DNA of 64,000 bases from contig BSYO01000033.1 of assembly GCA_033239525.1 (NCBI GenBank), positions 1,479,501-1,543,500 of the forward strand, given 5' to 3'. How positions within the stretch are numbered: position 1 is the stretch's first letter; every line of letters begins with the position of its first letter. The translations under genes and the position numbers were made by a program. The notes beneath the pieces were generated by a model, which saw nothing but the letters and a program-made list of their open reading frames with translations, had not been told where the DNA came from and searched no databases. Of this stretch, positions 10,501 to 22,232 are shown in pieces. This stretch comes from Nepenthes gracilis (Eukaryota > Streptophyta > Magnoliopsida > Caryophyllales > Nepenthaceae).

Positions 10501-13500
10501 ATTCGTTTTGCTGGCGATTTCATTCTCTCTCATTTAATCGGTCAGCCGCTGTCGTGGGTTATAAATAGAGGTGTGTGGAAATGATGAGTGTTGTTCGAGA
10601 CTGTACAATTATGGTCACCGCCACTGTTCTAATCCGGAGAAAGTGTTGCCATCGTCCTCCGTTCCAAGTCGTCACCACTATTCCTCCCTGCTGCCACTGC
10701 TGATCGCTGATGGAAACAAGGAAACCAGAGTAGCAGAGAGAATAGAGGATGCTCTGGATGTATCCAGAGCGTGTCCGAACATGTTGGGACGTATCCGAAG
10801 TGTGTTTAAAATGTTTTGGAATAAAAATAAATAAATTAACACGTGTCGGAGTGTATCCGACACGTGTCGCAATGTGTCCGGGGCGTGTCGGTGTTCGATA
10901 CGTGTTAGAACCGACACTTTAAATCCGAGAGAGCGTCCGTGCTACATAGTATATATGTTATTAATGTGATTTGTCGAGTTTTTTTTTTTTTTTTTTTTTG
11001 GTTTCAACACTTCCTTCGCAGAGCTCCTTAGAGCTATATGCTAGAATCCAGATCAAGTCATATAAATTTTTACATAATTTTCTCGCATTTTTGAATCTTT
11101 TTAGGAATTTAAGTGAGCTTTGTTTGAATTTCAGTATTATAGAAAAATTAGATATCTCATTATGAAAATTGATGACTTTTTATGTATTTTAGTGTGAAAT
11201 GTCAAAAGGCACAAAGGAAATATATTCAAGAAATTTTCTTTCATATCCAATTGCTGCCTATTGCTATAGATGTTTGTTGTTCGTGTTTTCACACTTGTAA
11301 CTAGCGACTTATATGCGTTTGACATACTTGACACTGGTGAATTTCTCGTGTTTCCGTCTTGAGATTGATTGTCACACTCAAGTGTTCTTGAGGGGTTAAC
11401 TTGACTAGCGTCTTGCTCCCAACGGGAATGAACGTCTCACATGGTTGGTTTTGTTGTTGTTAAAATCAAACCGTGACACTATACTCCACTTAATCAATTT
11501 TTAGTATTTCTTAAGTTCTATCTCTTGCTTCAACACTTGTGGAATCTCACTTTTGATTCATCAGCACCTATTCAGTGCTATTGAATATGGGGAAATATAT
11601 TCAAGAAATTTTTTTTCATACCCAATTGTTGTCTGTTGTTATAGATGTTTGCTTGTATTTTCGCACTTTCAACTAGCTACTTTCATGCGTTTGACATACT
11701 TGACACTAGTGGATTTCTTTTGTTTGTGTCCCCACGAGATTGATCCTCACACTTAAGTGTTCTTGAGGGGTTAACTTGACTGGCGTTTTGCTCCCAACAG
11801 GAATGGACATCTCACACAGTTGGTTTTGTGGCTGTAATAATCGAACCTGTGACACTATGCACCACTTAATCAATCTTTAGTAATTCTTAAGTTCTATCTC
11901 TTGCTTCAACACTTGTGGAATCTCACTTTTGATGCATCTGCACCTTTCAGTGCTATTTAATGGGGTCTCAAAGGGTTGCTTTAAACTAGAAAGAAAGTCT
12001 CCTGAGTCCTAACACGGGTGTTTTAAGCAAGGGTTAATGATCCTGCAATAACTGAATTTCCACCAGCACTTCATCTTCTACAAAAATATTTTTTGATGTG
12101 CATGTCAATAGATCCCTGTATAATCGATGTGTTTATATGAAATTTCTAGCCTTTTGGTTACATAGGAGAGGACCTGTTGTTTCAAATTCAGATTGCTGTT
12201 CATCATAAGCACTTGACCAATCTGCTCTGTTTATGTTTTTCAGGGAGGTCGAGGCCTTCATACCACACTTAATTCTCACTCCAGGAAGTTTATGGGAATA
12301 CTTAATGGAATCGATACTGATTTGTGGAATCCTGCAACTGATACTTTCCTCAAAGTGCAGTATAATTCAACTGATCTTCAGGGGAAGTCAGAAAACAAGG
12401 AAGCTCTAAAAAAGCTTCTTGAGCTCTCCTCTGCAGATGCTACACAGCCACTGGTACTTTCATACCTTAAGTTTTCTTGGTTTCCTACTGATGGTGCCAT
12501 AACTTGAGTCTGTGGTTTGGTGCTTGATATTCACTTTGTTGGGATTCCATTGCTTCATGTATGAGTGTAGGAGCTCTATTCCTTTAGTATGATGTTTTTG
12601 TTTCATGTGCTGTTTGTGCATGCATGCACACGTTTATGTCTACGTACACAAATATGTGCGTGACCATCCAATACTCGTTGTCTCCACTTTAAATAGCATA
12701 GAATTAAGAGTATAATCACCTTTGGACCCAGTATGTAATGTATGTCTCAGCTACTAAATGCATACTGATTTGCAACATAATATGCTTTATGTTTTAATGA
12801 AGGTAAATGGCATAATGAAGATGCCTTTGATGAGATAATACATAAAAAGAAAAGGACAAGGATTTTTTGGTTGGGAAATGGACAGCCATTTTGACATGTT
12901 CTGTAATAGAAATTGAGTCAATATTTCTGGGATATATGTGTGCTCTTTCGATGATTCTGACACAGGTCCTTTTGCATTGACTTTATTATTGGGTGCTCTA
13001 ATACATGCCAAGTGAAAAATATATGGTTTGAAGTCAGATATCTGCATCCGAATATTTTTTTCTGTCTGTTTGCTGCATTTGTTAGCATTCTGCCTTGTAA
13101 GTGTATGCATGCTTGTCTTGAAGTAGGTAAAAAAGGGATTATATTCAATTATGAGTATGAGAATTATATGTTGTTTGGTTATACAAAAGCGGAAATTCAA
13201 CCCACTTGATGCTTGCCAAGTACACAATAGATTCATTGAAGAACCCTATGTGTGTTTTATTTTCTTGGATTCTTCAAGACTACCCGTTGTGATAGAGCAG
13301 ATTGGTTGCATTTCAAGACTTGTGCCACAGAAAGGTGTACATCTCATAAGACATGCTATATATCGAACAATAGAGCTGGGAGGACAGTTTGTGCTTCTTG
13401 GATCCAGCCCTGTGCACCATATACAGGTGAAGTTATTTTCTATATCAGTCATCATTGGAGTATTTTCGTATGCATGGACTGATGCTTGACGATCATGGAT

Positions 13501-16094
13501 GAAATTATCGGCATTCGTTTGCAATGTATCGGTATCAGATATGTTGGATAATATATATCGGTATTGAATATATTATTGATACGGCAATATATCGGGATAT
13601 TATTGCGGTATTGGAACATTGGTATAAAGGGCCTGATATTTACAGGCATTTCCTTTTATTATTAACTAATTCTGTTTATCTATGAGTTTCTAGTCTGTAG
13701 TTTCTGACCGCTGAGGAACACATATTACAACCTACCCCACTGGATAACTTTTGAAACCATTCCCCATATTCGCAGTTAAAATTATGGCTGACTTCTAGAC
13801 ATTTTTTTTTTCCTTTGTTTGATCTTTCTGCTGCATTGTAGCTTGAAACATTAGTATCATATTACTATTTTAAGTAGAAATTCAGGCTGCTTTCTACATG
13901 GAGTTTTCTATAATTTTTTGGTGTACCATGCGATTCTTCATGTTGTTGAAATTGCTTTCTACATAGAGTTTCTATAATTTTATGGTGTCCCATGCGATTC
14001 TTCATGTTGTTGAAATTGCTGATTTAATCCTTTTCTTTTTAAATATAGAGGGAGTTTGAGGGTATTGCAAGCCATTTCCAGAGTCATGAGCATGCTCGTT
14101 TGATACTGAAGTACGATGAGTCACTTTCCCGTATGATTTATGGAGCATCTGACATGTTCATCATCCCATCTATTTTTGAACCATGTGGCCTAACACAGGT
14201 AGAGTCTGCCTTTTGCGTACTTTCAGTTGCTATTTGTTTGATTGCGTATATCTTAAGTAATTGTTGAAGAACACATGATTATGTAGAACATTCATCTTCT
14301 TAGCATGTCAGGTGATCCCCTTTCAGTTCTTTTTCGATTAAGATAACAGACAACAAGAAAGCGGCAATCGCCCGAGTGACATATGCCAATTTGGATGTGG
14401 TGCAGGAACTATATCAGGCATAAATTACCTTGGGTGCCCTGCATAAGGAGGAGAGAGCTCAGCAAAGCCTGGGGATCTCATTGAGTCACCTAATCCCTTT
14501 GTCCTTGGGTAGCCATAGAGTCTCTTATTCGCTAGGATCGTGTGTCTTGATGGAAATTTAAATAGAAGTAGGGGCAACTGGTTATATTGTGATATCGGCT
14601 CCATAGGTTCAGATTCTCCTATTGGGACCTTGAGACTGGACTGGAAGAGATGCTTGGGTCGTTAGCATAGGAGCTTGCATTACCTTAGCGATGAGAGGGA
14701 TTCGAACTGTGCTATGAATAAAACATTATGTTTTGAAGATTTCTGGGGGGGATGAGACCTGAACCCATGTCAAGTATAAATTCACAGGAATCAAACGTTA
14801 GCTGCCCCACCCCTATGAGAGGGAGTGACTTTTTCTGTCGCTACATACGCATCCTCAACATTCCCTTTTTTCTTCCCCCTCCCTGTTTTTCCATCCGGGA
14901 TGGGTGTAGCTCAAGTCAGGTATACCTAAAGCATATTTCATCAAATATTATGAACTTTATGAGTATCAATATGTTTCTTTTTTTTCCCCCCTAACAGATG
15001 ATAGCAATGAGATATGGCTCAATTCCCATTGCGAGGAAAACTGGTGGACTCAATGACAGGTAAGCTACTATACTTTGTGTGGGATGTGACTGTTATTGTT
15101 CTGAACTTGTTCCTCCTTGAAAATCATTGCTTTTTTTCTTTAATTTCATGGGGTTAGTGTTTTTGATGTCGATGACGAATCTATACCAGTTCAGTTTCGG
15201 AATGGGTTTACGTTCTCGACACCTGATGAACAGGTAACCTGCTGCATTGCATGGTGATATCAGAATTTAGATCTGATCAAAATTGGGTTCCGACTGAATA
15301 TAAGTTGGATTTATGTGAAAATTTATGACCTCTGGCTAAAAATTATAACCGTGCCCATTTATAAGCCAAATTGGGTTAGTTTGGATCGGTTTATGAACTC
15401 TTTGTTAGTATTTTTAATTAAAAATTAATATTCATAAAAAATAGCTAACAATATAAAATATTTTAGAAATCAAAATATTTAGATTAAATTATTATTCAAG
15501 AATATATTCAACTGAAATATTTTTACATAAAAAAGTTATTAATTACAAAAAAATATAATATGTTGAAATGAGTTTTTTTTAACTTTGTATTTATTTGAAA
15601 TACAAAAATATATATTTACAAAATTCATAATCTAGGACGGTGGTCAAGCCGAACTGGTCACTTTCACGTATCCATGCACAGCCCTTAAAATTATTCTTAT
15701 GTAATTTTTTGATCGTGCCTGTCCATAATGTTAATATACTTCAATCAACTTCTATAAAATTTTGGGTCAGCCAGGCGATCCTATTTTGATCAGGGCTATT
15801 ATACTCATCCTGTTTTAGTCTCTGACTCCTTTCCCCCCTTCCTCCTCCCTCTGACTGTAAATCTAAAAATTCTGATCATTTATTTTATTATCATCTTATT
15901 TAATCGTCTTCAAATAGGGAGTAAACAGTGCTTTGGATCGTGCGTTGTCCCGGTACAAGGAGGATAGAGCAAGCTGGCAACAGCTTGTTCATAAGGTTAT
16001 GAGCATCGACTTCAGCTGGGATTCTTCAGCATCCGAGTACGAAGAGCTGTACCACAAGTCGGTGGCCAGAGCAAGGGCAGCCAAACGTGCTTGA
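4576..16094 (+). CDS. SS4: Starch synthase IV, plastid (16 exons)
   Basis: Transfers glucose from ADP-glucose to growing alpha-1,4-glucans; class IV enzymes start starch granules in the chloroplast. Exons: 4576-4712, 5346-5667, 6415-6496, 6602-7676, 7789-7840, 8160-8282, 8367-8442, 8517-8701, 8791-8985, 9074-9145, 12244-12453, 13301-13426, 14049-14198, 14998-15059, 15158-15233, 15918-16094. All introns are GT-AG, phases agree throughout, and the sum is 1039 codons plus stop, close to Arabidopsis SS4 (1040 aa, 16 exons). The N-terminus ([14 protein letters not shown]) looks like a transit peptide. Residues about 180-500 are coiled coil, the SS4 hallmark. The catalytic half has K-V-G-G-L-G-D from residue 556, [20 protein letters not shown] (929-935) and KTGGL (949-953). 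No stop or frameshift is seen. The end of exon 2 is the least certain junction: the frame stays open past 5667 to 5760. Confidence 0.96.
9969..10949. mobile_element. Non-autonomous hAT-like element in SS4 intron 10
   Basis: The ends are CTAAGAAGCACGGAC and GTCCGTGCTACATAG, inverted repeats that match at 13 of 15 positions. They are flanked by an 8-bp direct repeat TATATATG (9961-9968 and 10950-10957). Eight-bp duplications and short terminal inverted repeats fit the hAT superfamily. Just inside the left end is a hexamer array (9977-10031), and inside the right end are dispersed copies of CACGTGTCGG-type sequence in the opposite sense. The middle is AT-rich followed by a pyrimidine-rich, 5'-UTR-like stretch (10320-10560). 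No transposase is encoded. The flank is an AT microsatellite, which weakens the target-duplication evidence. Confidence 0.6.
9977..10031 (+). repeat. (CACGGA)n hexamer array, about 9 copies
   Basis: A nearly perfect CACGGA hexamer array lies directly inside the left end of the hAT-like element. It extends the CACGGAC core of the terminal inverted repeat. Confidence 0.9.
11216..11966 (+). repeat. Tandem duplication, 375-bp unit, in SS4 intron 10
   Basis: Unit 1 (11216-11590) and unit 2 (11591-about 11966) both open with GGAAATATATTCAAGAAATT. They stay alignable through CTTGAGGGGTTAACTTGACT and CTTGTGGAATCTCACTTTTG to the end. Scattered substitutions show the duplication is not recent. No coding potential is seen. 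Confidence 0.85.
13889..14017 (+). repeat. 65-bp tandem duplication before SS4 exon 13
   Basis: Two adjacent units starting GCTTTCTACAT (13889 and 13954) and ending CATGTTGTTGAAATT differ by only a few bases. The second unit ends about 30 bp before the exon 13 acceptor, so it adjoins the branch point and polypyrimidine region. Confidence 0.85.
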
Positions 16095-17288
16095 ATTTGA
16101 AATGTGACATTCGATTCAATGCTCCCTCGGAAGTCCATCAGCCTTGATGGTTCATCAACTATAACATGGACTAAGATGAAGTTGCTCAGTCTAATTTTGA
16201 TCTCATTATCTCCAACAATTTTATTTATTTATTTGTTTTCGGAATTACAAGAACTGGAGTTTCTTGTAATATTTCATCACTGCATCCATTAATTTCGCGA
16301 AAGTGATCTCCACCCTACCTCAAAGCCGATGTATATATTTGTAGGTCAGAGTGTTGTCTGTTATACTTCCGATTCATTAAGAACATGAATAACCATGCAA
16401 TTTGTATAGCTTACGAGCCAACCGAACTGTATGTGAAACTTGAATGTAATTTTAATTAAATTGACAATTTTCCTTTCTTTATCAGCATTGTTTCTTTACC
16501 ATGCTCTTGGGTACACGGCTGTCGTTGGCCTTCGTGTGGGCTTGTTGGCAAGTGTGTTGCATTTCAAATCCCTGCACTTTCGACAGAAGGAAACTGTTTT
16601 TAGGGAAAGCTTTGATATATTAATACGTTTATCTATCTATTTTTATGTTCATTTGATATTGAGGAAACTGTTTTTAGGATGCAAGTCAAACTACCTGTAA
16701 TTTCAGAAAAACAACCTTTAATATCAAACCAAACTCACCGCACTTCTACAAAAGGAAAATCTTTTAAGGACATCTATAAAATGATGTAATATTTATCTAT
16801 TTTCATATAATTTTGACCGTGTAAATTAATGAATAGATATAACACTAAGCCATTTAAGGATGTTTATAAAGGTGTCTAAATGTCATCTTTCAAAAGAAAT
16901 ATATGCTGCGGCACAAATTGCTTTTGTTTTGTTATGGAATTATGAAGCTTATGTGGGGGTCTATGCACTTGCGCCCCATCCTAAAACCTAATGTTTTAAT
17001 CACATTAAATTTGTTCAGTAGTTCACAGTAGAAACCTCAGTTCAATTTGCTTGCCTGATTTAAATCGATATAAATTGATATTTTTTAACCAAATAGATAA
17101 ATTAGGCAGAAAATAAAGTAATTCTATCCCATTAAAATTCATCCGAGCTCATTCCAACTTAATTGGGAGCAATAAAAAAAAAAACACATTTGCTATAGTT
17201 GACACATCGATTCTCATTGTAGCTCCATTAAACCATAAATGATATTAATTTACAAAGATCAACAACAATTGAGTCCAACTGCTCATAT
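16095..17288. other. Convergent intergenic region SS4/LHCB1
   Basis: This stretch holds the SS4 3' UTR on the left and the LHCB1 3' UTR on the right. The rest is AT-rich sequence with no open frame I can support and no recognisable transposon. Confidence 0.5.
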
Positions 17289-18086
17289 TCACTTCCCGGG
17301 TACAAAGTTTGTGGCATATGCCCAAGCGTTGTTGTTGACAGGGTCGGCGAGGTGGTCAGCGAGGTTCTCTAATGGCCCTTTTCCGGTGACGATGGCCTGA
17401 ACGAAGAATCCGAACATCGAGAACATAGCAAGCCTGCCATTCTTGATCTCCTTCACCTTCAGCTCGGCAAATGCTTCGGGGTCATCTGCAAGGCCCAGTG
17501 GGTCAAAGCTCCCGCCTGGGTAAAGTGGGTCGGTGACCTCTCCTAGCGGCCCTCCTGCAATGCGGTAGGCTTCAACGGCTCCCATCAAGATAACTTGGGA
17601 AGCCCAGATGGCCAAAATGCTCTGTGCATGTATCAAGCTTGGGTTGCCCAAGTAGTCTAAGCCACCCTCGCTGAATATCTGAGCTCCGGCCTTAAACCAT
17701 ACCGCCTCTCCGAATTTGACACCGTTGCGAGCCAGGAGTTCTGGGAAGACGCAGCCCAATGCGCCCAACATGGCCCATCTAGCGTGAATCACCTCAAGCT
17801 CACGGTTCCTGGCAAAGGTTTCTGGGTCAGCTGACAGCCCTGCAGTGTCCCAGCCATAATCACCAGGGAATTCTCCGGTGAGGTAGGATGGGACTTCGCC
17901 GGAGAATGGGCCTAAGTACTTGACGCGATCTGGGCCATACCATGGGCTACCGGAAGAGACCGGCTTTCCGACAGTTTTCCTCATGGTGACTCTTCCACCG
18001 CGCAAAAGCTTGGAGACCGATGGTGAGAGCCTCACCGCCTTTCCGACTAGTGATGGGGAGGAGAGAGCCATTGTGGAAGCAGCCAT
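17289..18086 (-). CDS. LHCB1: Chlorophyll a/b-binding protein of LHCII, type I
   Basis: Binds chlorophylls a and b and xanthophylls in the major trimeric antenna of photosystem II in the thylakoid membrane. This is one uninterrupted frame of 265 residues, the normal length, and LHCB1 genes commonly lack introns. A transit peptide of about 35 residues is followed by MRKTVGKP, with the threonine region that STN7-type kinases phosphorylate. WYGPDR at 49-54 is the trimerisation motif. Helix B carries [16 protein letters not shown] and helix C carries [16 protein letters not shown], with their chlorophyll ligands and the Glu/Arg pairs intact. It ends [15 protein letters not shown], as expected. 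[15 protein letters not shown] resembles the tomato CAB-3/tobacco CAB-40 subgroup. LHCB2 is less likely because its N-terminus differs. It points toward SS4. Confidence 0.97.
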   Translation of the reverse strand: MAASTMALSSPSLVGKAVRLSPSVSKLLRGGRVTMRKTVGKPVSSGSPWYGPDRVKYLGPFSGEVPSYLTGEFPGDYGWDTAGLSADPETFARNRELEVIHARWAMLGALGCVFPELLARNGVKFGEAVWFKAGAQIFSEGGLDYLGNPSLIHAQSILAIWASQVILMGAVEAYRIAGGPLGEVTDPLYPGGSFDPLGLADDPEAFAELKVKEIKNGRLAMFSMFGFFVQAIVTGKGPLENLADHLADPVNNNAWAYATNFVPGK

Positions 18087-18173
18087 GGCTAAATTTAGTG
18101 AGAAAGACGGTGAAACAGACTGACTGATGAGTTGAGTGGTTGAGCTGGTGGAGAAGCGCTGGCTGGGCGGAGT

Positions 18174-18181
18174 AATTTATA
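18174..18181 (-). promoter_or_regulatory. LHCB1 TATA box
   Basis: The minus strand reads TATAAATT 88 bp upstream of the LHCB1 ATG, a normal position for this family with its short leader. Confidence 0.75.
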
Positions 18182-18216
18182 AGGGTGGCTGCAAGTGTTT
18201 CTGGCTGCTTCATTTC

Positions 18217-18279
18217 CTTATCTTTTGATAATCTAAATCCCTCTTCTTATTGGATATCCAAGATTCTATCTTTGATTGG
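18217..18279 (-). promoter_or_regulatory. LHCB1 I-box and CCAAT motifs
   Basis: On the LHCB1 strand there is an I-box GATAAG at 18217-18222, about 36 bp above the TATA box. CCAAT follows at 18249-18253 and again at 18275-18279. CCAAT and GATA/I-box combinations are the known light-responsive core of CAB promoters. Confidence 0.65.
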
Positions 18280-18366
18280 TTTTGTTCCTGCCCTGCGTGG
18301 CGCTCCCTAAGCCATCAACTAAGGTGTAAGATTTTTAACGTTGGTATCCAACCAATACGGTTGGGA

Positions 18367-18372
18367 CACGTG
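18367..18372. promoter_or_regulatory. G-box in the LHCB1 upstream region
   Basis: A CACGTG core in GGACACGTGG context lies about 280 bp upstream of the LHCB1 ATG. G-boxes are bound by HY5 and PIF-type factors in light-regulated promoters. Its role here is inferred from position only. Confidence 0.5.
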
Positions 18373-18539
18373 GAGATTGCGCCCATCTCATCCAATCCGT
18401 TCATCTCCCAGCGTGGAACGTTGATTTTTTCGGTGATTCCTCCTAATCAAAGTGTGTTCGCATTGAGAAGTTGGGCCCATCCGATTAAAATCCAACCGAT
18501 CAATCTGTCCAGTTTAAATTCTAATAAGATATAGTTAAC

Positions 18540-20039
18540 ATAAATGATATTTATAGCCAAAATATATGGCCCAATTTGAAATTCGGGCGGGTCACGGTTT
18601 TAAACGAAATTGTCCGGCCCGGTTTTGTCCGGCCCGATCTCTATATACATATCACTTCTTTTGGCCAAAGAAAAACCGTAATTCGCTTTCCGCAGTTGCT
18701 CGGCGCCACAGCTTCTCATCTCCTCTTCTCCTCCAAGCTTTCTCTCGCTCTCTTCACGTTCTCAATCTCTCGTCGCTTCATTCAGCCGTCTTCTCTCCGT
18801 TCATCTCTAGCCTCACATTTCTGTTCCGTTGCGAAAATTTTGGATCTGCAACTCAAAGGTATATGATTTGCAGGAAATATAACGGTAAAATTTTATGTAA
18901 GTTTTGTATTTTTCATTTTTTGTTTGAACATGTTTGGGATACAAACCTGTTCTTTTTTCCTTATTATCTACAGAGATAAATTTTCTTTTCTTTTTTTCCT
19001 ACTATCATCTCTTTTGCTGCTTCTGGATCTGAAATGCTCCTGTTCTGACTCGAGTTCAGCTCGAGCTCGATTTGTTAAGATATATTCAAGCCAAGCCGAA
19101 CCATTCTTTACTCAAGTCATAAAAAAAGGAAAAGCCGAGCCAAGAAGTTGCAGGAGGAAGAGGAAATCATCCGAAATAAAAAAGGGATTCATCTGAAATC
19201 ATCCGAAAAAATTAAAGTATTTAAACATGTTCTTTACACAAACAAATAATAAAACACAGAAATATGTAAATACAAAGGGATTTACTTATCTAAGCTCAAC
19301 CGCAATTGGTGAGGAACAGAAGAGAACAAGGAAGAGGAGACTAAGAGGAGGAGAGAGCTACCACTGAGTTTATATAAAAAGGAATTCACATACCTCAATT
19401 CTACCGCGATCGATCAGGAAAATGAATGAAAGGGCGGAGAAGAGATGAGGCGCCGCTAAGTCAGTTTTAGTGTAAGGGCAAAAGGAAAGATTATACGAAG
19501 GTAATACCCACCGTCGGATTTAACTCAAAATCGACGACTTTGATTGATTGTTGTTTAGTGCGGAAGGGGCAACGGGCAAGGTGTCTAGGGGCTTGCTCTT
19601 TTCATTTTTTACAGTACAAAATATATTTGCGTATGTATTTTTGTACACTGTAAAAAGAGTAATCAAAGGTTCATTTTTTTTACAACCTAACATTAAACAA
19701 TTTATATATTTACTCTGTTATAAAATATGTCAACATTAAATTCTTATATTAAAGTAAACAGATTGATACTGATATTATTAGTCCCAATAATATTAACGAA
19801 AATGATAGAAGGTTAAAGTCAGAAATATAACTTCATATGATCCAAATTCTATTCAAAGATTGCCTTAAGCAAGCCTAGCGCAATAAGAGCAATGAGATTT
19901 TACCTATAAACCCTAATAATGGTACTACATATCTCCATCACCATATTTAAAAAATAAATAAATAAATACTCCCTAAGATATTTTCTCAAAATAATAAAAA
20001 TTTTTATATTTCAAGTAGTATTAGTTTTGGTGAAAATTC
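18540..20039. other. No gene recognised; pyrimidine-rich, UTR-like stretch
   Basis: From about 18640 to 18850 the + strand is rich in C and T (TCTCATCTCCTCTTCTCC), like a plant 5' leader, and short open frames follow. I recognise no protein in them and no downstream exons. The rest is AT-rich. Confidence 0.35.
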
Positions 20040-21140
20040 TATGATCTTAAAGAATTTTAAGGTTGATTTGAAAGGAGTATATAGGTCAAATTGTACTTTT
20101 GTGATTGTAGATGTAAATCCCTCCACACCTTGTGAAGAGCTTGCATTTAAATATATGATTTATACCATGTGTCCAAGCTTTAAATCAATTAAGAGGCATA
20201 CTTTTTAAGGAGAGACAGTAAAATTTTATATTGATGAGCAAACTTTTATTACTGATATTGTGTTTGGTTGTTTGGGTGAATAGAAAAATTATAGATAAAT
20301 TTTTTTATATCATATTAGATAATACTTTTTATAATGATATAATAATTTTCTATCCCAAAAGTTAACTTCTTATAAGGAAGTTCTTTGGTAAATATTTTCT
20401 AATTCATTATTGTTGTCATATAATTAATATTATCATATAAGTTAATTTAAAATTTATTGATATTATTGTTAATAAAATTAAAAAGGTTATTAAAGTTTTG
20501 AAAATTTCTCTCCCAAAGAGATTTTTTTTTTTATTTGCTGGTAACACTTATTATTTAATTATCAAGAAAAGGCTAAGTGGCGATTGCCATGAAAAACGAT
20601 ATTCTATATTTATTATATTTGATCATGCATTACATTTTTGATACACTTATAATCATTAGAATTAGAATGATCGTGATAAAGACCTTATAATATTTTCTAT
20701 AACGGTATAAGTATAGAAAAAAGTCACTATTTTTTAAAGGATTTTATGATGTAATTAATGAATTTTTGGCTTCTAACTATGCTAATATAACCATATATTT
20801 CAAAGAAATATGAGTGATTCATATGAAACTTACTAATATACTTGATGGTCCTCATAATTTTATGAAAGATACAGTTTGTGGATGTGTGAAAATTTTAAGA
20901 AATTTTTGGATGATTATAGTTTATCATCATCATCTTTATTATCATGTGCTTATGCTTTGAATCCAGATTATATGATATATTGGGTTGAATATTGTTATGA
21001 TAAACTTCTTAGGGAGATAGTTACTAGAAAAGTGGTTGAATAAATTAAAATTTTTTATGACTTATTTATTGAATATAATCAATATAATTTAAGTGAAAGT
21101 TTCATTATGGTGATAGTTGTTCTACAAATTTAATTAGTGA
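20040..21140 (+). pseudogene. hAT-family transposase relic (BED-type)
   Basis: Two stretches suggest a decayed hAT transposase. At about 20891-21030 a frame reads NFKKFLDDYSL followed by YALNPDYMIYWVEYCYDKLL. This has the layout of the 'K(F)xKYWxDYS...LDPRYKxxxVEYCYxKL' region found near the C-terminus of plant hAT (RICESLEEPER-like) proteins. At about 20041-20215 a frame contains ELAFKYMIYTMCPSFKSIKR, which weakly resembles the FxxFxxxLNPxFKxxSRxT region nearer the N-terminus. Stops separate and follow both. No terminal inverted repeats were found. A solo LTR lies just downstream and may have entered the same relic. Confidence 0.5.
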
Positions 21141-21459
21141 CGGTGAAAGTAAATATGATGACTACAACACATATATCCCTTGACATGTTAGTTTTTGGAC
21201 AAGATGTATTTTGTCGCTTTCCTAATCTTATAACAAGGGCATATGATATCTTTTTTATTTATATATGTATTGCTCTGTCATGTTTTAGTATAAAAAATTA
21301 ATTTATAAATTCATGTCGAAGCCTACTTGTCCTTGAGACAATTGAGGCAGTTGCATGTTGTGAGAATTGACTTTGGGTAAAAAGATTTTCAACAGATAAA
21401 GTCTTATAAAAAATATCTATATTTTAATATTTATTTATTTATTAAATAATTTATAATCT

Positions 21460-22209
21460 TGATAGGTACCGATATCCAAGACCCAATTAAAATAAGCCCA
21501 TTTTCGTGAAATGAATCCGAATTCATAGAAGGCCTAAGAAGTTACCATGGCCCAAGAGGCTAAATTGGCTCTAGTAGCCCAAGAATTTAAGCCCACGTCT
21601 TAAGAAGTTCAAGAAGCTAAGTTAGTCTGAAGGGCTGACTTGGCTTTGGAGACTCGATGACTGACATTAAGGGAATGATGGCTTGCAGAGCAGGTATGAC
21701 CATTGTAGAAGTGACATCTCGCATAGCAAATCTGTATGCATGCAACATGTCTGACACGATAAGATAGATTTATATAGTTGGTGGCAGGATCCCCTGCACA
21801 CGCCAGCTGCACGTGGGTACTCAACATAGGAAGATTCAAACCACTATATAAGTATTCACTATGTACTTAACAAAGGATCGAACGTTTTACACTTGCATTT
21901 ACGCTCATAGAAAGATAAAGAAAGACATTCACGCTGCATAACTTAGAGAACACTTATAAGAGTAAGAGTGATACTTGAAAGTTATCATTACATTCCGTTC
22001 TTCACCCTTTGTACTCACATATCTGAATAGTGAAATGATTTTCGGATTCAGAATTTTATAATTTTTTTCTCTTATTTAGAAGAGAGCTTTTCACATAAAA
22101 ACACCGTGTGTCACTGTCTCTCTCCTTTCCTTCTACTTAAAGCTGTATTTTGTGTTATTTTATATTCGGATCTTCATCCATGCAGTGATCAGGACACGAG
22201 GATCCAACG
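21460..22209 (+). repeat. Solo LTR, Tat-type Gypsy family (750 bp)
   Basis: It starts TGATAGGTACCGATATCCAA and ends near ATCCAACG. The length is close to that of the LTR at 3120-3856 (737 bp). TATATAAG at 21845-21852 sits about 385 bp in, like the TATA at +400 of the other LTR. The U5 part aligns too: TTTCACATAAAAACACCGTG, then CTCTCTCC, then TTTTGTGTTATT. AATCT before and TATCT after are a likely 5-bp target duplication with one change. No internal region or second LTR is present, so LTR-LTR recombination is the simple explanation. Confidence 0.7.
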
Positions 22210-22232
22210 TATCTATTTATTAAATAATTTAT

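Noticed and set aside
10571..10917. Short frames on both strands inside the hAT-like element
   Set aside because: They are formed by repeated CACGTGTCGG-type words in the subterminal region, giving repetitive peptides on both strands. No transposase motif.
12787..13236. 149-residue minus-strand frame in SS4 intron 11
   Set aside because: Intronic, AT-rich composition, no domain, and overlapped by frames on the other strand.
17920..18213. Frames antisense to and overlapping the LHCB1 start
   Set aside because: Shadows of the GC-rich LHCB1 transit-peptide region, with no independent support.
18566..18979. 137-residue frame on the + strand downstream of the LHCB1 promoter
   Set aside because: No recognisable domain, and Ser/Phe/Leu-rich because the DNA is C/T-rich. 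It could be the leader of an unknown transcript but not a supported gene.
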